A DNA stretch of 64,000 nucleotides, from assembly GCF_017744695.1 (NCBI RefSeq), contig NZ_JAGIAS010000009.1, forward strand, positions 248,001 to 312,000. The letters run 5' to 3'. Below, in pieces: positions 44,373 to 52,540 of this stretch. Under the pieces are notes generated by a model. That model did no database searches. It saw only the letters and a program-made list of their open reading frames with translations, and was not told where the DNA came from. The position numbers were made by a program, and so were the translations under genes. Positions within the stretch are counted from its first letter, which is position 1, and each line of letters begins with the position of its first letter. Source of the stretch: Dyadobacter sp. (GTDB taxonomy: Bacteria > Bacteroidota > Bacteroidia > Cytophagales > Spirosomataceae).

Positions 44373-47300
44373 ATGATGAAAAAAATTTACAGATGCTTCT
44401 GTATTACTGCGCTTGTTTTGTTTTCGTGTGTAATGGCCCGCGCGCAGCGACAACAGGTGTCGGGGATAGTGAAAAATGAATCGCGTAGCCCCATGCCCGG
44501 CGTGACGATACTACTCAAAGGAACCACCATCGGGGTCTCTACGGACCCGGACGGGAAGTTTGCTATCCAGGCAATGCCGGAGGATGTCCTTAAAATTTCT
44601 TTCATCGGGTATTTGTCCCAGCAAATTCCCGTCGGAAACAAGACTTACTTCGATATTGCTATCCAGCCCGACATTGCCACGCTTTCGGAGGTGGTGGTGA
44701 TCGGCTACGGTGAATCCAAAAGAAAGGATGTTACCGGCTCGATTTCTTCCGTCACAGGCGCTGAAATCCGTAAAACGAACCCCGTTACTTTCGATCAGGC
44801 ACTGCAGGGCAAAGTGGCGGGAATGGTCGTACAGCAAACATCCGGCCAGCCCGGGGGAGGTGTTTCGGTGCAGATCAGGGGTATATCCTCGTTCGGATCC
44901 GGAGGCCCGTTGTATGTTATAGATGGCGTAATTATAGGCTCTACCGCTTCTATGGGTGCTGGTACCAACCCGCTGGCCGCGATCAACCCTTCGGAAATAG
45001 AGTCGGTGGATGTGCTGAAAGACGCGTCAGCTACGGCAATCTATGGCTCACAAGCGACCAATGGCGTGGTGATCATCACAACAAAAAGAGGCGCAGTGGC
45101 GCCTCCGCGTATCTCCTACGATGTATACACAGGCTTTCAACAATTGCCCCGACGCATTCCTACGATGAATTTACGGGAGTACGCCACCTTCATCAACGAA
45201 CGAAATTCCGGTTTGGGCTGGGGGTTCGATACCCGGCCCGAATTTGCCAATCCTCAATACCTGGGTAAAGGTACCGACTGGCAAAAGGAGCTGTTCCGGA
45301 ACGCGCCGATGACTAACCATACCATTACCGTCAATGGAGGGGATGTCAAAACCCAATACTTGCTCTCGGGCTCGTATTTCAAGCAGGACGGTATCGCCCT
45401 GGGGTCGGATTTCAGAAGGATATCTGTCAGGTTGAACCTGGACAATAAGACGACGAATTGGTTGAAGATCGGTACCAGTCTGCAATTGGCCAATATTAAG
45501 GAGAACGTCAATACGACCAGTTCGAACGTCATCAATTCGGCACTCAGCCAAACGCCCGACATTCCCGTCACCAATGCCGACGGCAGTTGGGGCGGTGCGT
45601 ATAACCCTAACGGTTGGGTGAATAGCACCATTAACCCATACGCCATCGCCAGCATCAACAAGGACCAGGTAAACCGGAACCAGCTGTTTGGCAATGCCTA
45701 TGCGGAGATCGCTTTCAGCAAATCGCTTACGCTTCGAAACGAGGTTACAGGAAGTTTCTCAATGGCGACAGAAGACAAATTCAACCCAAGCTACACCATG
45801 GGGCTTGTGAAGAACAACAGCAACAGCGCTTCCTACAATTACAGCCAGAGCGTTTATACCACCATCAGAAACTACCTTACCTATTCGCACACGTTCAATG
45901 ACCAGCATAATGCGAATGTAATGGTCGGCCATGAGGCGCAGTTGAGCAAAGGCGAAAACGTAGGCGCGGGCCGCAATAATTTCCCGTCCAACAATGTGCA
46001 GGTGATCAACAGCGGTGATCCTACTTCGGCTACCAATTCCGGCTCGAAAACCCAGAATGCGCAGGAATCCTATTTTGGTCGGGTGAATTTCGGGTTGTTC
46101 GATAAATACCTGATTACCGGCAACGTCCGTGCCGACGGCTCTTCCAGATTTGCAGCCGGCAACCGGTGGGTTACCACCTATTCAGGAGCGTTGGCCTGGA
46201 AAATACATAACGAGGGCTTTTTGAAAAATTTGAAGGATATCAATGAATTGAAGCTCCGGGTAGGCTACGGTTTGACCAACAATCAGAACGTAAGGGATTT
46301 CGCATATACATCTACGTTAGCGACTGTTGCCACCGGGTTGTCGGGCATTTCGCAGCTCACTGAGAACATCGGTAACCCTTATGTGGAATGGGAGAAAACA
46401 AAATATGCGAATATCGGTCTGGACGCGGCATTACTATCCTGGCGACTTAATTTCTCTGTCGATTTATACAACCGGAAAACCGACGGTCTTTTAATGCAAA
46501 TTCCATTGCCCTTTTATTCGGGAACCGCTGTGGGCTGGTCGCCAGGGGCACTGGACGCTCCGTATGTAAACGTCGGGACGATCAGCAACAAGGGATTTGA
46601 TTTTAAAATCAGCTCTACCAATATCCAGGGCAAGTCGCTTACCTGGAAAACCGATCTGACCGTATCCCGGAATATCAATAAGGTGTTGAAATTGAATACG
46701 GATGGCGCCTCGCTCGTCGGGTGGCCGTACAGCCAGACCATTGTCGGGAACTCGATCGGCGAGTTTTACGGGTACAAAAAGGACGGCGTTTTTGCTAAAA
46801 AAGAGGATTTCGAGACCCACGCATTACCCACCAAGAACGGAGCTCCCCTGCCCGTCGGCTCGGCCGGAGGTAGTATCTGGTATGGCGACCTTAAGTTCAA
46901 GGATATCAATGGCGACGGCGTGATCGATGAGCGGGACCAGACTTACCTGGGATCGCCGATCCCCAAGTTTCAATTCGGGCTTAACAATTCGATATCCTAC
47001 CAAAAATTTGACCTGAATATCTTCCTGACCGGTAACTACGGTAACAAAGTGTTCAATCAAATGCGCATGACCGGTGAATATCCGGGAACCAGCTTCGGCT
47101 ACCTCAAAGCGCTGAACAACTATGCGAAGCTCGCATTGATCGATCCCACCAAACCCGCGACGGATATCAACAATGTTTACGTGACTAACCCGGATACGGA
47201 CATTCCCGGCATCCGAAATGACAACACGAACGGCAACAACCGGGCTTCCGATAAATATGTGGAGGACGGGTCGTTCATCCGGTTCAAGACCATTTCACTT

Positions 47301-47513
47301 GGCTACACACTTCCTGAAAACCTGTTGGAAAAGGCGCACATTCACGCGCTGCGGGTGTATGTAAACGTTTCCAACGCGTTCCTGATCACCAAGTACAAGG
47401 GAATGGACCCGGAAATAGGTTCCTGGAACCCATTGAATGCAGGATATGACAGCGGTTTTTATCCGCAGCCGCGCGTGTTCACCGTAGGCGCAAGTTTGCA
47501 GCTGACCAAATAG
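44373..47513 (+). CDS. susC: SusC/RagA-family TonB-linked outer-membrane transporter
   Basis: A 1046-residue TonB-dependent importer. Signal peptide (LVLFSCVMARAQ), carboxypeptidase regulatory-like domain (VSGIVKNESRSPMPGVTILL), TonB-box region, plug domain with LYVIDGVIIG and SATAIYGSQATNGVVIITTK, then a 22-strand barrel. The motif SEVVVIGYGESKRKDVTGS before the plug is a hallmark of SusC proteins. It forms a lidded pair with the SusD protein encoded 50 bp downstream and imports oligosaccharides cut by the enzymes of the locus. Confidence 0.97.
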   Translation: MMKKIYRCFCITALVLFSCVMARAQRQQVSGIVKNESRSPMPGVTILLKGTTIGVSTDPDGKFAIQAMPEDVLKISFIGYLSQQIPVGNKTYFDIAIQPDIATLSEVVVIGYGESKRKDVTGSISSVTGAEIRKTNPVTFDQALQGKVAGMVVQQTSGQPGGGVSVQIRGISSFGSGGPLYVIDGVIIGSTASMGAGTNPLAAINPSEIESVDVLKDASATAIYGSQATNGVVIITTKRGAVAPPRISYDVYTGFQQLPRRIPTMNLREYATFINERNSGLGWGFDTRPEFANPQYLGKGTDWQKELFRNAPMTNHTITVNGGDVKTQYLLSGSYFKQDGIALGSDFRRISVRLNLDNKTTNWLKIGTSLQLANIKENVNTTSSNVINSALSQTPDIPVTNADGSWGGAYNPNGWVNSTINPYAIASINKDQVNRNQLFGNAYAEIAFSKSLTLRNEVTGSFSMATEDKFNPSYTMGLVKNNSNSASYNYSQSVYTTIRNYLTYSHTFNDQHNANVMVGHEAQLSKGENVGAGRNNFPSNNVQVINSGDPTSATNSGSKTQNAQESYFGRVNFGLFDKYLITGNVRADGSSRFAAGNRWVTTYSGALAWKIHNEGFLKNLKDINELKLRVGYGLTNNQNVRDFAYTSTLATVATGLSGISQLTENIGNPYVEWEKTKYANIGLDAALLSWRLNFSVDLYNRKTDGLLMQIPLPFYSGTAVGWSPGALDAPYVNVGTISNKGFDFKISSTNIQGKSLTWKTDLTVSRNINKVLKLNTDGASLVGWPYSQTIVGNSIGEFYGYKKDGVFAKKEDFETHALPTKNGAPLPVGSAGGSIWYGDLKFKDINGDGVIDERDQTYLGSPIPKFQFGLNNSISYQKFDLNIFLTGNYGNKVFNQMRMTGEYPGTSFGYLKALNNYAKLALIDPTKPATDINNVYVTNPDTDIPGIRNDNTNGNNRASDKYVEDGSFIRFKTISLGYTLPENLLEKAHIHALRVYVNVSNAFLITKYKGMDPEIGSWNPLNAGYDSGFYPQPRVFTVGASLQLTK

Positions 47514-47563
47514 CATCTCTGCGCCGATTCTTCTTAATGATGTGAATCTTAAAATATTAAGCA

Positions 47564-49147
47564 ATGAAAATAAAGAATAAACTGGCGGCAGCGATGCTTT
47601 TCGCCGGCGCGTGCATGGCCGGATGTAGCGATAGCTTTCTGGACCGCCCGCCATTGTCGCAAATCAGTGCAGATAACTTTTATCAGACTACCAATGACCT
47701 CCGGCTGGCTACGGCTGCCCTATATGGCGGCAAGCCGTGGGCGGAATGGAATTATACCTGCTACTTGCCGATCGGCGAAGTTTTGAGCGGTAACATGGCC
47801 GTCAATTACTGGGGGGATGCGGTGCAGTTGCACACTTTTTCTGTCAGCGGAAGCAACGAAATCATGATTGCGAGCTGGAAATCGATGTACAAGATCATCG
47901 CACATTGCAATGTTACCATCAAAGCCATCCAGGAAAAAGCGCCTGCCTCCATTCCCGAAAAAGACCGGAATGCGGCGATTGCCGAGGCAAAATTTTTACG
48001 TGCATACGCTTATTATAATTTGGCCCTGCAATGGAGGGATGTCCCCATTATAGAAGACAATACCAAGCTGATCAATGCTCCACTGGTGTACCGCAATACG
48101 GTTGAGGATGTTTACCGGTTTGCGGCGAACGACCTGCTTTTTGCCGCGGAACATCTTCCTGCGAAAGATGCCGGAAGGGTATCGACCTGGTCGGCACAAG
48201 GCATGCTGGCCAAAGTATACCTGACCTGGGCAGGACTGGATGCAAAGGGCAACGGCCCGCGAAACCAGGCGCTGCTGGACAGTGCCAAATTGCATGCGGG
48301 AAATGTCTGCAAGCAAAGCGGTTTGTCGCTGTTGCCCAACTATGCGGACCTTTTCAAAACGCAGTTCAACGATAACCAGGAATCCTTATTTGCCTTGCAA
48401 TGGGCTGCGGGTGCCGGGTGGCTGGAAGGAAACATGCTGCAAATTTACTCACCGGGAGGGGCTGAGATTTCAGCCGCGGGGCAGGCTGGCTGGTTTGCGA
48501 TATCCCCCACTTACGATTTGTACAAGCAATACCAGGTAGGCGATTCACTGAGACGGAAGGCCACTTTCATGCTCAAAGGCGATTACTATCCTGAGCTGAA
48601 TGCGGCAGGAGGAGGTTACAAATTTAACGGCAACACCGGTTTGAAAAAGCACATCATCGGCACAAGGGTAGATAACAGTGCCCCGACGATGTCGTTGACC
48701 TCGTCTACCGAGCATAATGCATTGCTGAGGCTCGCGGAGGTGTACCTGATTTACGCGGAAGCCGTGATGGGCAACAATCCCTCGACGACCAATGCCGACG
48801 CGCTGCTTTATTTCAATAAAGTGCGCACAAGAGCAGGCCTTGCCCCGGTAACATCCCTTGACGCAGAAACCTTGTTCAGAGAGCGAAGAGTCGAATTGGC
48901 GGCCGAAGGGCATTTTTGGGAAGACCTGGTCAGGCTTTCCTATTACAACGAACCCAAGGCCATCAAAAAGCTCAACGAACAGGAGCGGATCCTGTTTACC
49001 TACGATGACAAGGGTGTAGTTACAAAAGGTGATGCGCTAGCCGCCATCACGCCAGCCAACACGACCACATTCAAATTTCCGATCCCTTCGCCGGAAGTAA
49101 CGGCTAATCCCAAACTGCTGGAAGCTCCGGTGCCTTACTCGTTTTAA
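47564..49147 (+). CDS. susD: SusD/RagB-family glycan-binding lipoprotein
   Basis: A 527-residue outer-membrane lipoprotein; the signal ends in a lipobox (MAGCSD), giving a lipidated Cys at residue 20. An N-terminal SusD-like segment starts FLDRPPLSQISADNFYQTTNDL, followed by TPR-like helices and the C-terminal SusD domain with LLRLAEVYLIYAEAVMG and FRERRVELAAEGHFWEDLVRL. It closes over the SusC barrel as a hinged lid and binds the oligosaccharide. It follows susC by 50 bp. Confidence 0.97.
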   Translation: MKIKNKLAAAMLFAGACMAGCSDSFLDRPPLSQISADNFYQTTNDLRLATAALYGGKPWAEWNYTCYLPIGEVLSGNMAVNYWGDAVQLHTFSVSGSNEIMIASWKSMYKIIAHCNVTIKAIQEKAPASIPEKDRNAAIAEAKFLRAYAYYNLALQWRDVPIIEDNTKLINAPLVYRNTVEDVYRFAANDLLFAAEHLPAKDAGRVSTWSAQGMLAKVYLTWAGLDAKGNGPRNQALLDSAKLHAGNVCKQSGLSLLPNYADLFKTQFNDNQESLFALQWAAGAGWLEGNMLQIYSPGGAEISAAGQAGWFAISPTYDLYKQYQVGDSLRRKATFMLKGDYYPELNAAGGGYKFNGNTGLKKHIIGTRVDNSAPTMSLTSSTEHNALLRLAEVYLIYAEAVMGNNPSTTNADALLYFNKVRTRAGLAPVTSLDAETLFRERRVELAAEGHFWEDLVRLSYYNEPKAIKKLNEQERILFTYDDKGVVTKGDALAAITPANTTTFKFPIPSPEVTANPKLLEAPVPYSF

Positions 49148-49159
49148 AAACCAGAGAAA

Positions 49160-50350
49160 ATGAAAAAGACTATATATAAGAAAATATGTTTGACGCTGTT
49201 TTACTGCATGGCGGCTGTTTCGCTGCTGCTGTCTGCCTGTGAAAAGGACGAGCTGTCCCCACCTGTAATCACTGAAATACGCAATTATGCAGCATCTCCG
49301 GCTGATACCGCGGTTCAAACATTGCAGGCCGCGCAATGGGTGGTCGTGCTTGGACAGAACCTGGGAGATGTTTCGCAGGTCTATTTCGGGAGTATTCCGG
49401 CGACGATCAACCATACCCTGTTGACTGACGGCAGCATTGTGGTGCAAGTGCCCTCGATCCCGTTCGATTCTGTGGCCAGGGATAAGGTCAACATCGTCAC
49501 TGTGGTAAACAGCAGCGGCTCGGCTTCTTTTACCATCAACATCACCGGTGCGCCGATGATCTCGCACGTGAGAAACTACGCCGCTACGCCGAAGGATACG
49601 GTCGTCAACACCATTGTTCCGGGTCAAACGATCAATATCGTTGGATATAACCTTAAAAAAGCAACTAAAATAGCATTTCAGGGTGTGGACGCCAGTTTGA
49701 CAGGAGTTATCTACACCGATTCGAGCGTGATCGTAAAAGTCCCCGGCAGTTTTACGGGAGCCGATCCTTTGCTGGCGAACAAAATCACTTATGGAACAGC
49801 AATTGACACAACTGAATATTCCATCCGAATTTTCGACCCCGCCATTCTGGAATACTATAAAGATCCCATATTCACCCTGCTCACCGGCGGAACCGGTAAG
49901 GAAAAAAACTGGGTGCTTGATCTGGACGCGAAGGGCGTTTCAGCCAAATTCAAAGGTCCGTTGTACTTCTCGGGTGTGGATTATGGCTGGGATAATCAAT
50001 GCAGCAAAGCAGGGGGGGATTGCTGGCTGTACGATCCGAATTATGAAAGCTGGATGGGCGCGGCGCAGGATTACGGAACCATGACGCTGGGCTTAAAGGG
50101 CGGATCGGCCGAGCCCGTGGTGAAGGTGAACCAGAAAGGGATCACCCAAAGCGGGACGTTCTCGGGCAGCTACTTTTTTGATGTCAAGACAAAGACTATC
50201 TCGTTCATAAACGTAGTGCCGCTGAATATGGGCAGGGATCAGGTGTATTCCAAGGCATATTTGATCAGCCTCAAAGAGGACAGGATGCAGCTTGGTTTCC
50301 GGGACCCGGTCAAATCAGAAATGGCTATCTATAACTACGTCCGAAAGTAA
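49160..50350 (+). CDS. Surface glycan-binding protein with tandem IPT/TIG domains (SGBP)
   Basis: A 396-residue lipoprotein (lipobox LLLSACEK) with two diverged IPT/TIG repeats. The repeats start with ITEIRNYAASPADT (about residue 36) and ISHVRNYAATPKDT (about 134), showing an internal duplication. The C-terminal half of about 190 residues contains conserved aromatic residues (FSGVDYGWDN, CWLYDPNYESWMG) that could stack on sugar. Its position just after susD and the lipid anchor fit the SusE/SusF or SGBP-B role of retaining polymer on the cell surface. It is only 12 bp after susD. Glycan specificity has to be inferred from the neighbouring enzymes. Confidence 0.88.
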   Translation: MKKTIYKKICLTLFYCMAAVSLLLSACEKDELSPPVITEIRNYAASPADTAVQTLQAAQWVVVLGQNLGDVSQVYFGSIPATINHTLLTDGSIVVQVPSIPFDSVARDKVNIVTVVNSSGSASFTINITGAPMISHVRNYAATPKDTVVNTIVPGQTINIVGYNLKKATKIAFQGVDASLTGVIYTDSSVIVKVPGSFTGADPLLANKITYGTAIDTTEYSIRIFDPAILEYYKDPIFTLLTGGTGKEKNWVLDLDAKGVSAKFKGPLYFSGVDYGWDNQCSKAGGDCWLYDPNYESWMGAAQDYGTMTLGLKGGSAEPVVKVNQKGITQSGTFSGSYFFDVKTKTISFINVVPLNMGRDQVYSKAYLISLKEDRMQLGFRDPVKSEMAIYNYVRK

Positions 50351-50357
50351 TTTTAAA

Positions 50358-52487
50358 ATGGGAAACCCACTACTTTGCCTGGCAAAAAACTGCCTGGCCG
50401 GGGCTTTGCTGTGCAGTATTTCGGCGACGGCTTTTGCCCAGAATGTAACTATTTCAGTGAATGCAGCCCAGGACAAACGCCTGATCTCCCCAAACATATA
50501 CGGGAAAAATGATTTCCTGGATAAACCGGATCAATTCTACAAAGATGCGGGGCTGCGCTTCGCGCGCATGAATGGAGGCAACAATGCATCTGCCTATAAC
50601 TGGCGTGCAAAGCTGGCAGTCCATCCCGACTGGTACAATAATGTGTACGCTTCCGACTGGGATGCATTGGCCCAAAAGGTCAATAACAACTTTTCCAACT
50701 TGCAGGGTATGTTTGCCTTTCAGTTGCTGGGCAGGGTGGCATCCAATAACAGCAACAACTTCAATGAATGGGAATATAATCAGGCGCAATACTGGTCGGG
50801 CGTCGGCCAGAACCTGGCTGGCGGCGGCCAAGTGAACCCGGCCGGCGGAAGTCAGGCGCTGGTCGACGGGAACATCGATCTGTTCAGCAAGCCCTGGCCG
50901 GCAGACTCTTCGGTGGCGATCCTGGATCACTGGTTTGGGACCAATGGCCTGGGGCTCGACAAAGGCCGGTTCCGCTATTGGAGTATGGACAACGAGGTAG
51001 ATGTTTGGAACGGAACGCACGACTGGGCCATGCCGACGTTGCTATCTGCGTCCGCATTTATAGATCGCTTCATTGATCTGGCGAAGAAAGCGAAAGCGAT
51101 AGACCCGGACGTGAAAATATGCGGCCCGGTAACCACCTCCGAATGGCAATGGTACAGATGGTCCAATGAAAGTATCGTGGTCGACGGCAGGTACTATCCC
51201 TGGCTGGAATATTTCATTAAACGCCTTGGTGATGAGTATAAGGCAACCGGCGTGAAACTGGTAGATGTGCTGGATATTCACAACTACCCCTGGTACAATG
51301 GCGATGATGCCGCCGCATTGCAGGGGCACCGGATCTATTACGATGAAACCTACGATTACCCGGGTTCGAACGGTATCAGGACCATGAATGGCGGATGGGA
51401 TACCTCTATCACAAAGCAGTATATTTTCAAGCGTATCGATGGCTGGCTGACGGAGCATTTTGGTGCAAACCACGGTGTTACCACCGGCGTAAGCGAATGG
51501 GGAACCATGTCGGGCAGCAACCCGAGCCTGGAATCCGTTATTTACGCTTCGCATTTGGGCACCTTTGCCAATCACGGCGTTGAGTTGTTTGCACCATGGA
51601 ACTGGTCTGTAGGCATGTGGGAAACGCTGCACCTGTTTAGCCGCAATGCGAAAAAGTATAGCGTAGCCAGTACTTCTTCTCTCGAAAATACGGTTTCCGC
51701 TTATTCCTCGGTCACAGAAAGCGCCGACTCGCTGACAGTAATGCTTGCGAACCGTGATATGAATGCACCCCGCACGGTTACCATCAATCTGAGCAACTTC
51801 ACCGTTGGCGACGGAAATTACAGAACCTTGCAACTGGCTTCTTTGCCGGCGACCGAAACGTTTGTGTCGCACACCCAAAATGCCTTGCAGGAAGGCACTG
51901 CATCGGTGAATGCAAATTCGCTGACCATCACCGTCCCCGCATTGTCCACGACGGCCATCCTGCTGGCAAACCAGACTCCACTGCCTGTAAACCTGATCAG
52001 TTTTTCGGGAAAGGCATCATCGGAGGGGAATGTACTGCTTTGGAGCACGGCGGAGGAAGTTAACAATGAAGGGTTTGATGTTGAAAGAAGCGTAAATGGG
52101 GTGAAGTTTGAAAAAATCGGTTTCGTTGCAGGCAAAGGTACTGCTTCGGCCAGGACAGACTATCAATTTGTTGATAAACAGCCTCTTCTGAATGCATACT
52201 ATCGGTTGAAACAGCTGAATTCCGACCAGAGCTATACGCTTTCGAAAAGCATCAATCTGAAAAATGAATCTGGAATTAGGCTTATCGCCTATCCGAATCC
52301 GGTAAATGGCATATTGAATTTTGACATCCCTCCGGCAAAAAGACGTTTGATTGTCCGCACTGTGGCCGGAGTCGTGGTAGACGACAAAAAAGACTTTTCG
52401 GCAACCAGTTACGGAACTGCACATCTGCCGAAAGGACTGTACCTGATCTCGCTGGGGACATACACATTTAAAGTCATCGTTGAATGA
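50358..52487 (+). CDS. GH44 family endo-beta-1,4-glucanase/xyloglucanase with T9SS sorting domain
   Basis: About 709 residues with a signal peptide (SISATAFAQ). The TIM-barrel domain has GH44 features: ISPNIYGKNDF near the N-terminus, the general acid/base Glu213 in YWSMDNEVDVW and the nucleophile candidate Glu380 in GVSEWGT. The usual GH44 motif DNEP is DNEV here, a small divergence. A beta-sandwich and a fibronectin-like segment (LPVNLISFSG) follow, with a T9SS sorting domain at the end (IAYPNPVNGILNF ... LPKGLYLISLGTYTF). It would cut beta-1,4-glucan or xyloglucan backbones outside the cell. It starts 7 bp after the SGBP gene. ATG 50358 was selected because the longer open frame overlaps the SGBP gene. 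Confidence 0.88.
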   Translation: MGNPLLCLAKNCLAGALLCSISATAFAQNVTISVNAAQDKRLISPNIYGKNDFLDKPDQFYKDAGLRFARMNGGNNASAYNWRAKLAVHPDWYNNVYASDWDALAQKVNNNFSNLQGMFAFQLLGRVASNNSNNFNEWEYNQAQYWSGVGQNLAGGGQVNPAGGSQALVDGNIDLFSKPWPADSSVAILDHWFGTNGLGLDKGRFRYWSMDNEVDVWNGTHDWAMPTLLSASAFIDRFIDLAKKAKAIDPDVKICGPVTTSEWQWYRWSNESIVVDGRYYPWLEYFIKRLGDEYKATGVKLVDVLDIHNYPWYNGDDAAALQGHRIYYDETYDYPGSNGIRTMNGGWDTSITKQYIFKRIDGWLTEHFGANHGVTTGVSEWGTMSGSNPSLESVIYASHLGTFANHGVELFAPWNWSVGMWETLHLFSRNAKKYSVASTSSLENTVSAYSSVTESADSLTVMLANRDMNAPRTVTINLSNFTVGDGNYRTLQLASLPATETFVSHTQNALQEGTASVNANSLTITVPALSTTAILLANQTPLPVNLISFSGKASSEGNVLLWSTAEEVNNEGFDVERSVNGVKFEKIGFVAGKGTASARTDYQFVDKQPLLNAYYRLKQLNSDQSYTLSKSINLKNESGIRLIAYPNPVNGILNFDIPPAKRRLIVRTVAGVVVDDKKDFSATSYGTAHLPKGLYLISLGTYTFKVIVE

Positions 52488-52540
52488 ATCAATACGATGC
52501 ATGATCTTGTAAATCAGTTAATTAATCTAATTCGTACAAC

